A stretch of 64,000 bases of DNA from Planctomycetota bacterium (lineage in GTDB: Bacteria; Planctomycetota; Planctomycetia; Pirellulales; Pirellulaceae): the NCBI GenBank assembly GCA_017303505.1, contig JAFLCP010000001.1, positions 1 to 64,000 on the forward strand, in the 5' to 3' direction. A program made the translations under genes and the position numbers. This document shows positions 17,102 to 27,226 of the stretch, piece after piece. Under the pieces are notes generated by a model that made no database searches, was not told the origin of the DNA, and saw only the letters and a list, made by a program, of their open reading frames with translations. Each line of letters opens with the position of its first letter. Position 1 is the stretch's first letter.

Positions 17102-18583
17102 ATGCATGATTCAAACTCAACAATAAAGCCCTGCCGTCGAGAATGGCTGCGACATGCCGGTGAGAGCTTTAACTGGCTCGCCCTGGCATCTCTATTGAGT
17201 CGCGATCCATTGCGTGCGGCGGAAGAACTGCCAGCTTCAGAAACATTGCAACCATCACTCGGAGGAGAATTACTGGTTCGGCCAGACGGTGGCTTGCACC
17301 ATCGTCCTCGTGTGCGACGCGTCATTCAATTGTTCATGAATGGCGGTGCCAGCCCGATGGATACGTTCGATTACAAACCCGCCTTAGAAAAATATCATGG
17401 CCAAAGCCTCGGCCCCAAAGAGAAACCAGAAGGCTTCACCGCACCAGCTGGCGCCGTGATGAAGAGCCCCTTCAAGTTTCAGCAATATGGACAAAGCGGT
17501 CGTTGGGTCAGCGAAGTCTTTCCGCACCAAGCGAAATGGGTCGATAAGCTGGCCTTCATTATGTCGATGGCCTCCAAGACGAACGTGCATGGGCCTGGTA
17601 GTTATATGATGAACACGGGCTTCACTCTCCCCGGCTTTCCATGTTTTGGAGCGTGGATTTCTTATGCGCTTGGCAACTTGGCGGACAACCTACCCACATT
17701 TGTCGTTCTGCCAGATCCACGTGGGCTACCTTACAATCAACGCGGCAATTTTAGTTCAGGCTTTTTGCCAGTGAAGTACCAAGGCTTAATGCTTAACGCT
17801 GCGGCCGCTGAACCGATCCCCAACCTTAGGCCCGCGAGTCAATTTGGTTTTGCTCAAGGGAGCGCAGACCAGCAAGGGCTCGAATTGTTGCAACAATGGA
17901 ATGAATCGTTTGCAGCCGAGCATCCTCATGATCCGCAACTACGTTCGCGTATTGCCGCATATCAATTAGCAGCCAAGATGCAATTGAGTGCACCCGAAGC
18001 CTTTGATCTAAAGTCGGAGTCCGCCACAACACTCGAACAATATGGCTTGAATCAACCGACGACGGAAGATTTTGGTCGGCGCTGTTTGTTGGCACGGCGA
18101 TTGGTTGAACGTGGCGTTCGATTTGTACAAGTTTGGAGTGGTCCACAAGGAGCAGCCAATAACTGGGACAATCATGGCAGCATCATCGGTGAGCTACCAC
18201 CGATCGCAGCCAGTGTTGACCAGCCGATTGCAGCGTTGTTGGCGGATCTATACCAGCGGGGTTTAATGGAAGATACGCTGGTGGTGTGGACGACCGAATT
18301 CGGTCGAACCCCATTTGCTCAAGGAAGCGTGGGGCGCGATCATAATGGCGGTTCGTTTGCCACTTGGCTCTGCGGTGCTGGCGTTAAGGAAGGTGTTTCT
18401 TACGGCGCAAGTGATGAGTTGGGATATCAAGCGGTCGAAGGGAAAGCTTACTGCTACGACTTTCATGCAACGTTATTGCATCTATTAGGAATCGATCACA
18501 AACGGCTGACATTCCGACATGCGGGCATCGACCGCCGCCTGACCGACGTCCACGGCAAAGTCATCCATGACATCTTGGTATGA
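17102..18583 (+). CDS. DUF1501 domain protein
   Basis: This 493-residue protein carries an atypical Tat-like N-terminus (CRREWLRHAGESFNWLALAS). The alkaline-phosphatase-like DUF1501 fold shows LFMNGGASPMDTFDYKP, WTTEFGRTPFAQG, GRDHNGGSFATWLCGAG and FHATLLHLLGIDHKRLT, which supply the conserved Asp/His metal ligands. It forms an operon with the upstream cytochrome gene, a pairing found repeatedly across planctomycete genomes. The two products are presumed to work together outside the cytoplasm; the reaction is unknown. Confidence 0.9.
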   Translation: MHDSNSTIKPCRREWLRHAGESFNWLALASLLSRDPLRAAEELPASETLQPSLGGELLVRPDGGLHHRPRVRRVIQLFMNGGASPMDTFDYKPALEKYHGQSLGPKEKPEGFTAPAGAVMKSPFKFQQYGQSGRWVSEVFPHQAKWVDKLAFIMSMASKTNVHGPGSYMMNTGFTLPGFPCFGAWISYALGNLADNLPTFVVLPDPRGLPYNQRGNFSSGFLPVKYQGLMLNAAAAEPIPNLRPASQFGFAQGSADQQGLELLQQWNESFAAEHPHDPQLRSRIAAYQLAAKMQLSAPEAFDLKSESATTLEQYGLNQPTTEDFGRRCLLARRLVERGVRFVQVWSGPQGAANNWDNHGSIIGELPPIAASVDQPIAALLADLYQRGLMEDTLVVWTTEFGRTPFAQGSVGRDHNGGSFATWLCGAGVKEGVSYGASDELGYQAVEGKAYCYDFHATLLHLLGIDHKRLTFRHAGIDRRLTDVHGKVIHDILV

Positions 18584-18703
18584 CGTAGGCCGACTTTCCC
18601 AAGTCGGCACGCGCGTGAATCCGGCCGCAAAAAAATTCGACTCGCGATCTTATCAAACCACAAAAAACCGACTCAGGAGAGTCGGGCTACGTGTCGGCCT
18701 ACG
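18584..18703. repeat. Intergenic inverted-repeat element
   Basis: Outer arms ACGTAGGCCGAC (from 18583) and GTCGGCCTACGT (to about 18704) enclose two smaller hairpins. The first is GCCGACTT-TCCC-AAGTCGGC at 18589-18608. The second is CCGACTC-AGGA-GAGTCGG at 18668-18685. All parts share the core CCGACT. The element fills the space between two convergent genes and looks like a REP/MITE-type small repeat. Confidence 0.55.
18662..18685 (-). terminator. Rho-independent terminator
   Basis: On the minus strand the hairpin CCGACTC-TCCT-GAGTCGG is followed directly by six T residues. It is placed about 20 bases after the stop of the 1540-residue fusion protein gene. Confidence 0.75.
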
Positions 18704-21700
18704 TTACTCCACAATCATTTCGCCGTTCATTACCATCCAGTGACCAGGGAACGTACACAAATACGGATAACGCCCAGGCTCGGAGGGAGCTCTAAAGTAA
18801 ATCGTAAATTCTTCATTCGGATCGACGATATCCGTATAAGCCAAGACATCATCCGTTCGTGGGACGTATTGCATCACAGCCGCTTCCGGGTCCGAAATTA
18901 AGCGATTGGCTAATTCGCCAACTGTTTGCAATTTACCTGGCTTCAGCAAGGCCCAATTATGTGGCACGACGTCGGGGTTCACAAACTTCAACGCAATCGC
19001 TTCGCCTTTTTTCACTTTGAAGCTGCGAGTCGCAAACGTCAAGTTCTTACCAGCTTCCATTCGAATCGTACGTGCTTCAGCAATCTTGCCTTTCCATGGA
19101 TTAGGAATTTTGCGAGTCGCCAAAATCAAATCGGCTAAGATCGGATGCGGTGAAATCTTCTTTTCTACGAATCGATAGCCACGAATATCGGTGCGAGGCT
19201 GGTCGAGTTTGTGAACCGTGGTAAAGAGATCATGCGCACGATCACCTCCCACATACATCCTCAGATAAACTTGATTCGCCGGTTGTAGATCGGGCAATTC
19301 CAAGAAAAGCGTCTTGCCATCTTCCAATACCTGAGCTGATGCAACCGTAAGCACATCATGACCTTTGACACCTGGATGAATGGTCGAGAACTCAGGTGAG
19401 CCATAGGCCGCACTGTAGCGATAGTTCCAAGCTTGAACGATGTGACTTTGCAAATTCTCCGCTACGGTTCGGTCGATGGCTTCTGAAAATCGAACCGCAA
19501 TTCCATTTTCATGCACATGGAACCCGATAGGCATTTGCGCGGGGCCGCCCGTGTAACGCATTCGTTGAAAACAGCCCGTCTCGACGGAATAGGCTCCCCA
19601 ACCCGCCATGCCACTAACATAAAGCTGACCATCGATAGGATGGAATCGAGCACGATGTGCGCCTGACAAGAACTCGCCGCGCATCGGCACAACACCTCCT
19701 TGCAGTTGACCGTCGACTTCATCTCGCAAGAGCAAGAAATGAGTCCCGGTACCGAAGGATGTGTGAACCATATTGCCGTGAGTTGGACCCCATTTTTTAG
19801 TATCGATATAGACTTGGCCACCGGCTGAGTTATCGATCCCACGCGGCAGATAGACCATTGGCAAAGAGGGAACTTGACCGTTGCGCGGGCCTCGATATCC
19901 AAAGAACAATGGATCGCTCAATTCGTAAGCAGCTTCACGCGTGGCATCCCCGGCAACCTTCGGCTTAACACCGCAAATCATTGATGCGGGCGTCCACTCT
20001 CCTTCCGAACAAGGAACTGTAATCACCCCATCAGGATACAAACCCAACCCATCGGGATTACGAAATCCGACGGCGACCACATCTGCATACTTACCATCGG
20101 GCGATACGCGGACGATACCTTGATTGCCCGAAGCAAAGAAGAAGTAACCTTGGGCATCGCGATGCAAGCCGCAAATATAATCATGACCTGCCGGAGATGT
20201 GACGTAAGCATTGCTAAAGCACTCATAATAATCTGCTTCGCCGTCGTGATTCAGATCGTGTAAGCGAGTGATCTGATCGCGTCCCAACACAAAAATCCCA
20301 TCTTTGTCGGCAACAATCCCCAATGCATGGTGCAGACCGGAAGCGAAGCGTCGCCACACCGCCTTGCCATCTTCGCCACTCTTAGGTTGCTGAGCCTCAC
20401 CTACACCGAGTCCAATGCCGGATACGTGCCAGATATCACCTTGCATGGTTGCGTACAATGCCGAACCGTCGGGCAAGAAACAATGATCGCCACCAAAGAT
20501 CAGAGCCTTCCATGGATTATCTCGAGGCAACTCGATGGTATCGATGGAATATGGCTGTTGTGTGCCATATTTGATTTTGGTTTCAATTTGCTGCGGCCAT
20601 TGCGGGGCACTTCCTTCCAGTGCATTCTTCAGCGGATGCTCTGCTCGCGGAGCAACCTCGCGCACGAATTTTCCTTCAACTACCCAAGGCGAGTCGAGAT
20701 ACTCCACGTCACCGATGCGATAGGCAAACACAATTCGCTGGCCAGCCCGATAGTATCCCAAATATTGAAATGGTTCGGTCGGCTTGCTGCCGGCTGGCTT
20801 ATCTAAATAGTCACCTTTGGGTGTTAAGCCATTGATAAAACCATGACGCACGGGCGAAAACTTGAGAAAACCACCCTTCCAAAACGCTTCATAGGTCAAG
20901 GTATCTGGATTGAAACAGACGCCGTAATCTTGCGTCTCACCCAATGCAACACATACTGCTCGAGCGATCGGTCCATTCGGGCTATTGAATACGCCACCGA
21001 GTACATAGCCTAAGTCCGTGTTGTTCCAATTGTCGTTGGCCCAGCTGGCCTCATTCTGATTTCCCCAATGCCCGAATGGCCCACCATCGAGACCAGGGAA
21101 TTCGCCCAACAATGTAGGGCGAGGCTCATGAACACGAAAGAACTCCGCTTGTTTCGCATAGAACTCATACAAGCGATCGCGATTGATGAAGGTTTCCCAA
21201 TGCGGCCAATCCGCAATATCGATCGGTGCTCGGTTCAACGGAAACTTAGCTGGTTGATGGCCGTGGGCTTGATGTAATGCCGACTCAATCATCGCCACTT
21301 CCAAACTGGGTTCTTTGCCTAAGTCGATCAGCAAGCGAATGAGATCCAATTGTTGTTGGCGTCCCATTCCTCCCACTAAACCTTCTGGCATTAACGAACC
21401 GGCTGGGCTGGTTTCTTCCACATCTTCCATGGCAAGTTCGCGATCCGTTCCAGCAGCAGGGTCGCGAATCACTAACGTCTCAGCATCTTGCCGAACTTTG
21501 TAGCCGCGTACGACTTCACCATCTGCCGTCAACACTTGCAGCGTTTGAAACTTATCTTCGACTTCCCTGTTGGGCCACAACAACGATTCGACAATCTTCA
21601 AACCATCTCGTTGCTTACCGATTTCTGTCAGGGCTGGCCCAACCTTTCCTCCGACGCTTCCAATTTGATGGCAAGACAAGCACGCCGACTTGGCATCGGC

Positions 21701-23326
21701 AAAAACACTGATACCGCGTTTGGCGTTCCCACGATCTTTAGCTTCACTCAACAGAGTCTCGATGAGTTTGGGATCATAGGTCAATGCGGGCGTCGGTTTC
21801 GCCGGCTCACCTATACCCGCTGAATTCACGCCGAGCACACCCTTCTCGTCAAATTGCCATACCGCCCAAGCCTTATCATCTTTTTCAGATACCTTCGCGG
21901 TAGCCGGCGTAATGTCGCGTGTTCCCGATGAGATGCGCGCCCACTGAATTGAGCCCGCACAATACAAACCACCTTCCACTAAGCGTCCCAATGCGAATCC
22001 TTCGGGCTTACTGTCATCCGGTTTCTTATTTCCCTTGCGTTCGATGGCTTGATCGGCAATCAATTCCCCATCCACGTACAAACGTACGCGATTGAGCTCA
22101 TACACCATCGCGTAATGATGGAGTTTGCCATCGGTAACGGACCGATTTCCATTAACGTGATCAGGAATACGACCCGGGAGATAAACCGCCAAATTCCCGG
22201 AACCTGCATGAGTAAACAACTCCCAATGCTCATGGCTGGCTTTGGTATCCGAGGCTGCCAATATGTTGAAATTAGCAGGACTCTCAATTTTGGCTGTCAT
22301 CTCAAGCGTCAGCGGCGCATGGCGAAAGCGACGTTCATCAGGCAACAATAAACCACCACTAATCGCGGGCTGTGGAGCCGGTTTCCAGCTACGCCAATTC
22401 GGTTTATCGCCCTTCTTCCCATCCAACAACCAGTGCAGGCCATCCAAGTTATCCAAGAGCCGAGCTTCGGCATCTTCGTCGGTATGATTCAAAATACCGA
22501 TTGGCCCGGTGTAGCCGCTATCGCGAATCGCCTTAATCCATTCCGTATCTCGACCACCTTCCCCAATCGGCAGAATCTTCTTGCCGACTTGATCACCATT
22601 GGTGTCCATACCGTTGAGATTAAAAGCCAACAAATAAGGCTTCATCTTGGCGATCAACTCAGGCAACCGATCGAGCTGGGAATGTCCATGGTGCAAGTTG
22701 TAGACGATGCCCACATTCGGCATCTTCAACGTCTCAATAATGGCAATTTGATTCTCGGGTTCACCAAACCAGCCACCATGATTGTAGAGTCCAACGGTGC
22801 AACCGATCTTGGCTGCCGCTTCGGCAATCGGCTTGATACGGGCCGCTTCTGCTTCAACCATACGTTGCTGTTCGGCAGCATCTTTGGGATTCGCCCCTCC
22901 CCCCGTAACCCATAACTGAGCTTTAATCTGATTCTTTTCTAATATCGCCAGAATCGCTTTCGCTTCATCATTGAGCACCGTCGGAAACCACCAAGCGGTG
23001 AGCTCGATGCCATGTCGCTTGAGTGCATCCACCTCTTCTTGAAAGGTCGGAATATGTTCAGCGCGATAATCATACGCTAATCGTTTTACTCCCATCTTCT
23101 CCAACATCGCAGCCCGCTGCTCAGGGTTTCGGCGACCTCGGTCAAAGGGAACGATACACCATGCAACCAGATTCTCCTTGCGGAAGACGTCTTGGCTTGC
23201 AACCGCTTCTTGGGCGATGGCTTCCCCTGTGGTGGACCAACTAACTATCCCCACACCTGAATTTAGGAAAACAAGTCCGCTCATTAGAAAAAAGAACTTA
23301 GCGCGGATGGTATTACTGCATTTCAT
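18704..23326 (-). CDS. Giant secreted isomerase/LamG/cytochrome c/propeller/cupredoxin fusion
   Basis: This 1540-residue protein joins at least five modules. After a signal peptide, residues about 45-310 resemble a sugar-phosphate isomerase/epimerase TIM barrel (NVGIVYNLHHGHSQLDRL). Residues about 330-480 form a LamG-like sandwich. A heme-c domain of the PVC type starts at CLSCHQIG near residue 549, with LLWPNREVEDKFQTLQVLT and SPAGSLMPEGLVGGMG. A DUF6797-like segment (WPHWETFINRDRLYEFYAKQ) and a long beta-propeller resembling PQQ/sorbosone dehydrogenases follow. The C-terminus is a blue-copper domain with His in VVPHNW and CTFPGHWMVM, giving the azurin-like His, Cys, His, Met ligand set. Oxidation with internal electron relay from the propeller through heme and copper is inferred. 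It has its own terminator. Confidence 0.85.
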   Translation of the reverse strand: MKCSNTIRAKFFFLMSGLVFLNSGVGIVSWSTTGEAIAQEAVASQDVFRKENLVAWCIVPFDRGRRNPEQRAAMLEKMGVKRLAYDYRAEHIPTFQEEVDALKRHGIELTAWWFPTVLNDEAKAILAILEKNQIKAQLWVTGGGANPKDAAEQQRMVEAEAARIKPIAEAAAKIGCTVGLYNHGGWFGEPENQIAIIETLKMPNVGIVYNLHHGHSQLDRLPELIAKMKPYLLAFNLNGMDTNGDQVGKKILPIGEGGRDTEWIKAIRDSGYTGPIGILNHTDEDAEARLLDNLDGLHWLLDGKKGDKPNWRSWKPAPQPAISGGLLLPDERRFRHAPLTLEMTAKIESPANFNILAASDTKASHEHWELFTHAGSGNLAVYLPGRIPDHVNGNRSVTDGKLHHYAMVYELNRVRLYVDGELIADQAIERKGNKKPDDSKPEGFALGRLVEGGLYCAGSIQWARISSGTRDITPATAKVSEKDDKAWAVWQFDEKGVLGVNSAGIGEPAKPTPALTYDPKLIETLLSEAKDRGNAKRGISVFADAKSACLSCHQIGSVGGKVGPALTEIGKQRDGLKIVESLLWPNREVEDKFQTLQVLTADGEVVRGYKVRQDAETLVIRDPAAGTDRELAMEDVEETSPAGSLMPEGLVGGMGRQQQLDLIRLLIDLGKEPSLEVAMIESALHQAHGHQPAKFPLNRAPIDIADWPHWETFINRDRLYEFYAKQAEFFRVHEPRPTLLGEFPGLDGGPFGHWGNQNEASWANDNWNNTDLGYVLGGVFNSPNGPIARAVCVALGETQDYGVCFNPDTLTYEAFWKGGFLKFSPVRHGFINGLTPKGDYLDKPAGSKPTEPFQYLGYYRAGQRIVFAYRIGDVEYLDSPWVVEGKFVREVAPRAEHPLKNALEGSAPQWPQQIETKIKYGTQQPYSIDTIELPRDNPWKALIFGGDHCFLPDGSALYATMQGDIWHVSGIGLGVGEAQQPKSGEDGKAVWRRFASGLHHALGIVADKDGIFVLGRDQITRLHDLNHDGEADYYECFSNAYVTSPAGHDYICGLHRDAQGYFFFASGNQGIVRVSPDGKYADVVAVGFRNPDGLGLYPDGVITVPCSEGEWTPASMICGVKPKVAGDATREAAYELSDPLFFGYRGPRNGQVPSLPMVYLPRGIDNSAGGQVYIDTKKWGPTHGNMVHTSFGTGTHFLLLRDEVDGQLQGGVVPMRGEFLSGAHRARFHPIDGQLYVSGMAGWGAYSVETGCFQRMRYTGGPAQMPIGFHVHENGIAVRFSEAIDRTVAENLQSHIVQAWNYRYSAAYGSPEFSTIHPGVKGHDVLTVASAQVLEDGKTLFLELPDLQPANQVYLRMYVGGDRAHDLFTTVHKLDQPRTDIRGYRFVEKKISPHPILADLILATRKIPNPWKGKIAEARTIRMEAGKNLTFATRSFKVKKGEAIALKFVNPDVVPHNWALLKPGKLQTVGELANRLISDPEAAVMQYVPRTDDVLAYTDIVDPNEEFTIYFRAPSEPGRYPYLCTFPGHWMVMNGEMIVE

Positions 23327-23425
23327 TCGAGGCGCCTCGATGAGAGATGGGAGGAAGCTAAATCAAGGTGGGAGGGGGAGTGCTACTTCAGACAAGACAG
23401 AGCAAATATCGTAACAAAAACGAAA

Positions 23426-23454
23426 CAAGAGTGGCAATCATTTTGCCACTCTTG
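23426..23454 (-). terminator. Rho-independent terminator
   Basis: Perfect 12-base arms CAAGAGTGGCAA and TTGCCACTCTTG enclose a five-base loop. On the minus strand it is followed by TTTCGTTTTTG. It lies about 65 bases after the stop of the 1124-residue protein gene. Confidence 0.8.
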
Positions 23455-23517
23455 TGCCGTAATCTCTTTCAAGACCCAACCATCTCAACTCGATGAATCA
23501 GGTCTCTCTTGTAAAAG

Positions 23518-26500
23518 CTATTGTTTTACTTCTTGGTTTTGTGCCGAGAGATACTCGATCAAATCGACAAACTCGGAAGGTGCAACAGTGCCAGCAGCCC
23601 CTTCAGGCATCGAGCTTTGTTGCTGCACTTTACGCTCTTCGATTTCATCTTTATTGATCTTGCGAGTTTCTTTACCGTCAAAGATCTCAACAACATCGTC
23701 GGTTTCGGCAACGAGCAAGCCCGTAACGACCGTACCGTCATCAGTCAAAATTGCCGTCGAACGATACTTCTCAGCCACTTCAGCATTGGGATCAACAATC
23801 GATTCGATGATCTTTAAGCGAACCATTCGTTTGGCTACACCCGCCAAGTTTGGTCCGAACTCACGTCCATCACCATTACCCACTTTGTGACAAGCAGTGC
23901 AATTGCGAACGAAGACTTCTCGTCCTCGATTCACATCACCCTTGATCTCCAATAGAGCTGTCATCGCTTTGTTGCGTTCCTCAGCCGGTTTGGGTTGTTG
24001 CGAGAGCAAAACCTGCAAGTGAGGTAATGCGGCAGCACCCGTTTTCGACGAAGCCATCAATTGATTAACGACCGCTTTAGCTCGATCCCCTGCTCCTTCG
24101 ATATTGCCGGCCACAAAATCACCGATCCACACCTTCTCGTTTGGACCAAGTGCATGTTGAACGGTGTAATCTCGCCAGTAATCAGGAGCGGCGTTGGTCA
24201 TGCTGAACAACGCTTTCATCGCTGGCTTTGTTGGGAAGAAGCTCAAACCGCGAGCCGCTTCTGTTTGCACTCGAGCGTGAGCATCTGCCGCAGCCGCAAT
24301 CAACAACTCTTCGGCTTGAGGAATCTCTTCTCGCATGTCGGCAGCAATGCGAACAGCAGCTGCTCGAGCCTCGGGAGCTTTAGCCGACTTGAGAACTTGA
24401 GACAACAGATCAACATCGACTCGATGGTGCGATTGTTGAATCCAGAGAGCTTCGCAGCAATAGCGATCGTAATCAGGCGACGCCGCATCTTTGGAATTCA
24501 ACCAGTTTTTGGTAGCTGCCATTACCTCGTCGGTTGGGCGATCTCGCAATTCACGACGCGCTCGGTAACGAGTACGCCATTCATATTCGCTCAATTGATC
24601 GAGCAACTCGGAAACCGGCTTACCGTATTGTGTCACTGGCTTAACAAGCGGCTTGTCAGCATATACCAGACGATACAAGCGTCCGCGAACATGGTCGCGA
24701 TTTGGATCGCGCTGGCTGTATTGCATATGACCAATCAAGGCGTTAGCCCAATCACCAAACCACAATGCACCATCAGGACCGATTTGTGGGTCGGCAGGTC
24801 GAAAATGCTTGTCGCTGGAGCGAATCAAATCATCAGGACTACCGTCGCTATTCTTGATACGTGCTCCGTGATATCCACCCCCATCATCGTTGACGGTGAA
24901 GCGTGGCATACCGTTCATATTGATGACGCAAGCATAAGTGAATTGGCCTTGAACGTCGTCAGGAAAATTGCGGCTGATCAAGAACTCGCAACCGAGTGCT
25001 GGGCGCATCCCTTCGTTATTGAAAACAAAGTTCAAACCTTGTCGGCCACGGAACTGAGCACCAGACAGCGGTGTATCCCAAGCGTGGTTAGCAGTGGTGC
25101 CGTCACCCACAATACCCTGTCCCCATTGATTGAAGACATAGCACCACATGTTGTATTGACCTGGCAATGCAAACTGTCGGATTTTCAAGGTACGAGGATC
25201 CAACACATAGGCTCCACCATCACCCTTACTGCGATGAGGTCCCCAAGGTGTTTCCAAGGTGGTGCTGGTCGCAATACCTTCGAGCATATGCAACAAACCA
25301 CCGTTGTTCCATTCAAATGCACCGCACGTATGATGCGTATCATCGGATGCCCAACCGTCGATGAGATGAATGACTTGGTCTGCCTTGTCATCGCCATCGG
25401 TATCCTTCAAGAACAACAAGCGTGGTTGGTCGACGACAAGCACACCACCATCAAAGAACTCAAACCCTGTGGGGCAATGCAACTTGTCATAGAACACTTT
25501 TGATACGTCGGCTTTGCCATCGTTGTCCGTATCTTCCAAGATCACCAACTTATCGCCAGGACGAGGCTCACCTGGTTTCCATTGTGGATAGGTCGGCATA
25601 CAAGCCAACCAAGCACGACCTTTGTTGTCGAAGTTCAATTGCACAGGTTTAGCGATGTCGGGGAACTTCGTTTCATCGGCAAACAATTCAATTTTGAAGC
25701 CAGCAGGCACCTTGGTCTGTGCGATAAATTCGTCGGGCGTTAGGTATCGCAACTCCTCGGCTTCTGAATAGTTTTGACCAGGATTACCGAATCGAGTGGG
25801 TGGAACAAACAGATCACCCGTTCCTTCATCATTGGGAGTCGAAGGAACGGCTTTACCTTGCGCGATATCCCAACAATATTGGTCGCGAACTGCCGCCATT
25901 TTGCGGATCTTCGCGTACTCAAGTGGAAACGTTTCTTTATCCCAAGTTCGGCGGCCACCATACACATACCAACCGTTGAGCATGCGATAATCTTGTAGAT
26001 GCACCCAACTCTTGTCGTTGATTGCCGTACGCAGTTTTTCAAACTTCGCCTTGTCCGAAGCCAGTTTGGCTGGATCTGCTTTGAATAATTTCTCGACCAT
26101 CATTTTGGCAACGGCCGCATCACCTTCTTCATTGAGGTGACAACCGTTGATGGTGTATTGCATGCCCGGCTTTTCGTTGAACAACTTCAAGGTTGGTGTA
26201 TACAGATCGATGAACGCCAATTTTCGTTCTTTAGCGACCTCTTCAACCGCAGCAGCGTACAACGCTAATCGCTGATTCTCATCAACACCTGTTGGCAAGA
26301 ATCGAGAATCGGTGGGCTCAAAGGCCAGTGGTGACACCAACACAAACCGCGGTGCGGGCTTATCCGCATTGCGAGGATATTGGCGTGCCATCTGGTCCAA
26401 ATAGTTTTTGTATTGATCTTTGAATTGAGCAACCGAATCGACACCCGCATACGATTCGTTGAAACCAAAGAAGCAGATATAAGTATCGGCATTGAAGACC

Positions 26501-26892
26501 TTCAATGGATCGTCGATCGCGGTGTAATCCGCCGATCGCTGTTGTTGGTCCACTTCTTCTGCTGGTCGCGCAAAATTGCGAACTACCAAACCCCGCTCTG
26601 GGAATTGTAGATGGAGGTAGGTCTCGAAATTTCCGAACAAATTCATGCGCTCGGCTTGGGAATTACCCAAGAAGCCAATCTTTTCGCCCGGTACAAATTC
26701 CAAAGGCAACACGCTTTCTGGCAGCGCAGGTCGTTTGGCTGCATCTGCAGTGGCTTGATTATCCTGAGCGACCACATTGGGCAACGAATGGCCAGCAACG
26801 AGGCAACCAACGCCAACACCAAAAAGAAGTAAAGCCGATTGCAACTGAGCACGCATCGAGAAGCGAAGGTGCGGAGGTTTCGAGAACGACAT
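23518..26892 (-). CDS. PVC-type SGNH/propeller/HEAT/heme c protein
   Basis: This 1124-residue secreted protein begins with a hydrophobic signal segment. Residues about 60-290 form an SGNH/GDSL-like domain with LGNSQAER (Ser about 78), GFNESYAG and NGCHLNEEG; the usual DxxH reads NGCH. Residues about 370-760 form the membrane-bound-dehydrogenase-type propeller (FELFADETKFPDIAKPVQLN-like start, ILEDTDNDGKAD, GAFEWNNGGLLHMLEG, DPQIGPDGALWFGDW). HEAT-like repeats follow, then the C-terminal heme domain with CTACHKVGNGDGREFGPNL near residue 998 and the KIIESIVDPNAEVAEKYRST signature. It probably donates electrons in periplasmic oxidation. It is a smaller relative of the 1658-residue protein at 41773. 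Its promoter faces the Gfo/Idh/MocA gene. Confidence 0.88.
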   Translation of the reverse strand: MSFSKPPHLRFSMRAQLQSALLLFGVGVGCLVAGHSLPNVVAQDNQATADAAKRPALPESVLPLEFVPGEKIGFLGNSQAERMNLFGNFETYLHLQFPERGLVVRNFARPAEEVDQQQRSADYTAIDDPLKVFNADTYICFFGFNESYAGVDSVAQFKDQYKNYLDQMARQYPRNADKPAPRFVLVSPLAFEPTDSRFLPTGVDENQRLALYAAAVEEVAKERKLAFIDLYTPTLKLFNEKPGMQYTINGCHLNEEGDAAVAKMMVEKLFKADPAKLASDKAKFEKLRTAINDKSWVHLQDYRMLNGWYVYGGRRTWDKETFPLEYAKIRKMAAVRDQYCWDIAQGKAVPSTPNDEGTGDLFVPPTRFGNPGQNYSEAEELRYLTPDEFIAQTKVPAGFKIELFADETKFPDIAKPVQLNFDNKGRAWLACMPTYPQWKPGEPRPGDKLVILEDTDNDGKADVSKVFYDKLHCPTGFEFFDGGVLVVDQPRLLFLKDTDGDDKADQVIHLIDGWASDDTHHTCGAFEWNNGGLLHMLEGIATSTTLETPWGPHRSKGDGGAYVLDPRTLKIRQFALPGQYNMWCYVFNQWGQGIVGDGTTANHAWDTPLSGAQFRGRQGLNFVFNNEGMRPALGCEFLISRNFPDDVQGQFTYACVINMNGMPRFTVNDDGGGYHGARIKNSDGSPDDLIRSSDKHFRPADPQIGPDGALWFGDWANALIGHMQYSQRDPNRDHVRGRLYRLVYADKPLVKPVTQYGKPVSELLDQLSEYEWRTRYRARRELRDRPTDEVMAATKNWLNSKDAASPDYDRYCCEALWIQQSHHRVDVDLLSQVLKSAKAPEARAAAVRIAADMREEIPQAEELLIAAAADAHARVQTEAARGLSFFPTKPAMKALFSMTNAAPDYWRDYTVQHALGPNEKVWIGDFVAGNIEGAGDRAKAVVNQLMASSKTGAAALPHLQVLLSQQPKPAEERNKAMTALLEIKGDVNRGREVFVRNCTACHKVGNGDGREFGPNLAGVAKRMVRLKIIESIVDPNAEVAEKYRSTAILTDDGTVVTGLLVAETDDVVEIFDGKETRKINKDEIEERKVQQQSSMPEGAAGTVAPSEFVDLIEYLSAQNQEVKQ

Positions 26893-27226
26893 CGAGGTTG
26901 TCTACTCCGGGAGCTATGTGAGGACTTGAATAGGCTGGAATACTTGTTCACTTACGCGGAACGCTCATTATACATCGCCCTCACAGAGTTTGCACGGATT
27001 CCACCCAATGCCCCTCCATTCCCCTCACTATTTCGAGGATTTCGAACCAACTGGGCGATTCTGATGCGTTTCGTCGATTTACTTTGGGCTTACTTTTCGT
27101 CTCACTTTTTTCAGCCTCCACACATGCCTATACTTGTGACCATGAGGAAAGGTTCCCGGACTATTTTCTCGCACCCCTCTTCTGCCGAATCACCTACCAC
27201 ACCTCTCACATTGCGAGCCCACCCCA
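26893..27226. other. Divergent intergenic region
   Basis: These 334 bases lie between divergent genes and should contain both promoters. No clear palindrome, repeat or small gene was recognised. Confidence 0.45.

Noticed and set aside
24061..25503. Long (480-codon) open frame antisense to the 1124-residue redox gene
   Set aside because: It is a shadow frame: the opposite strand has clear domains across the whole length and this frame has none.
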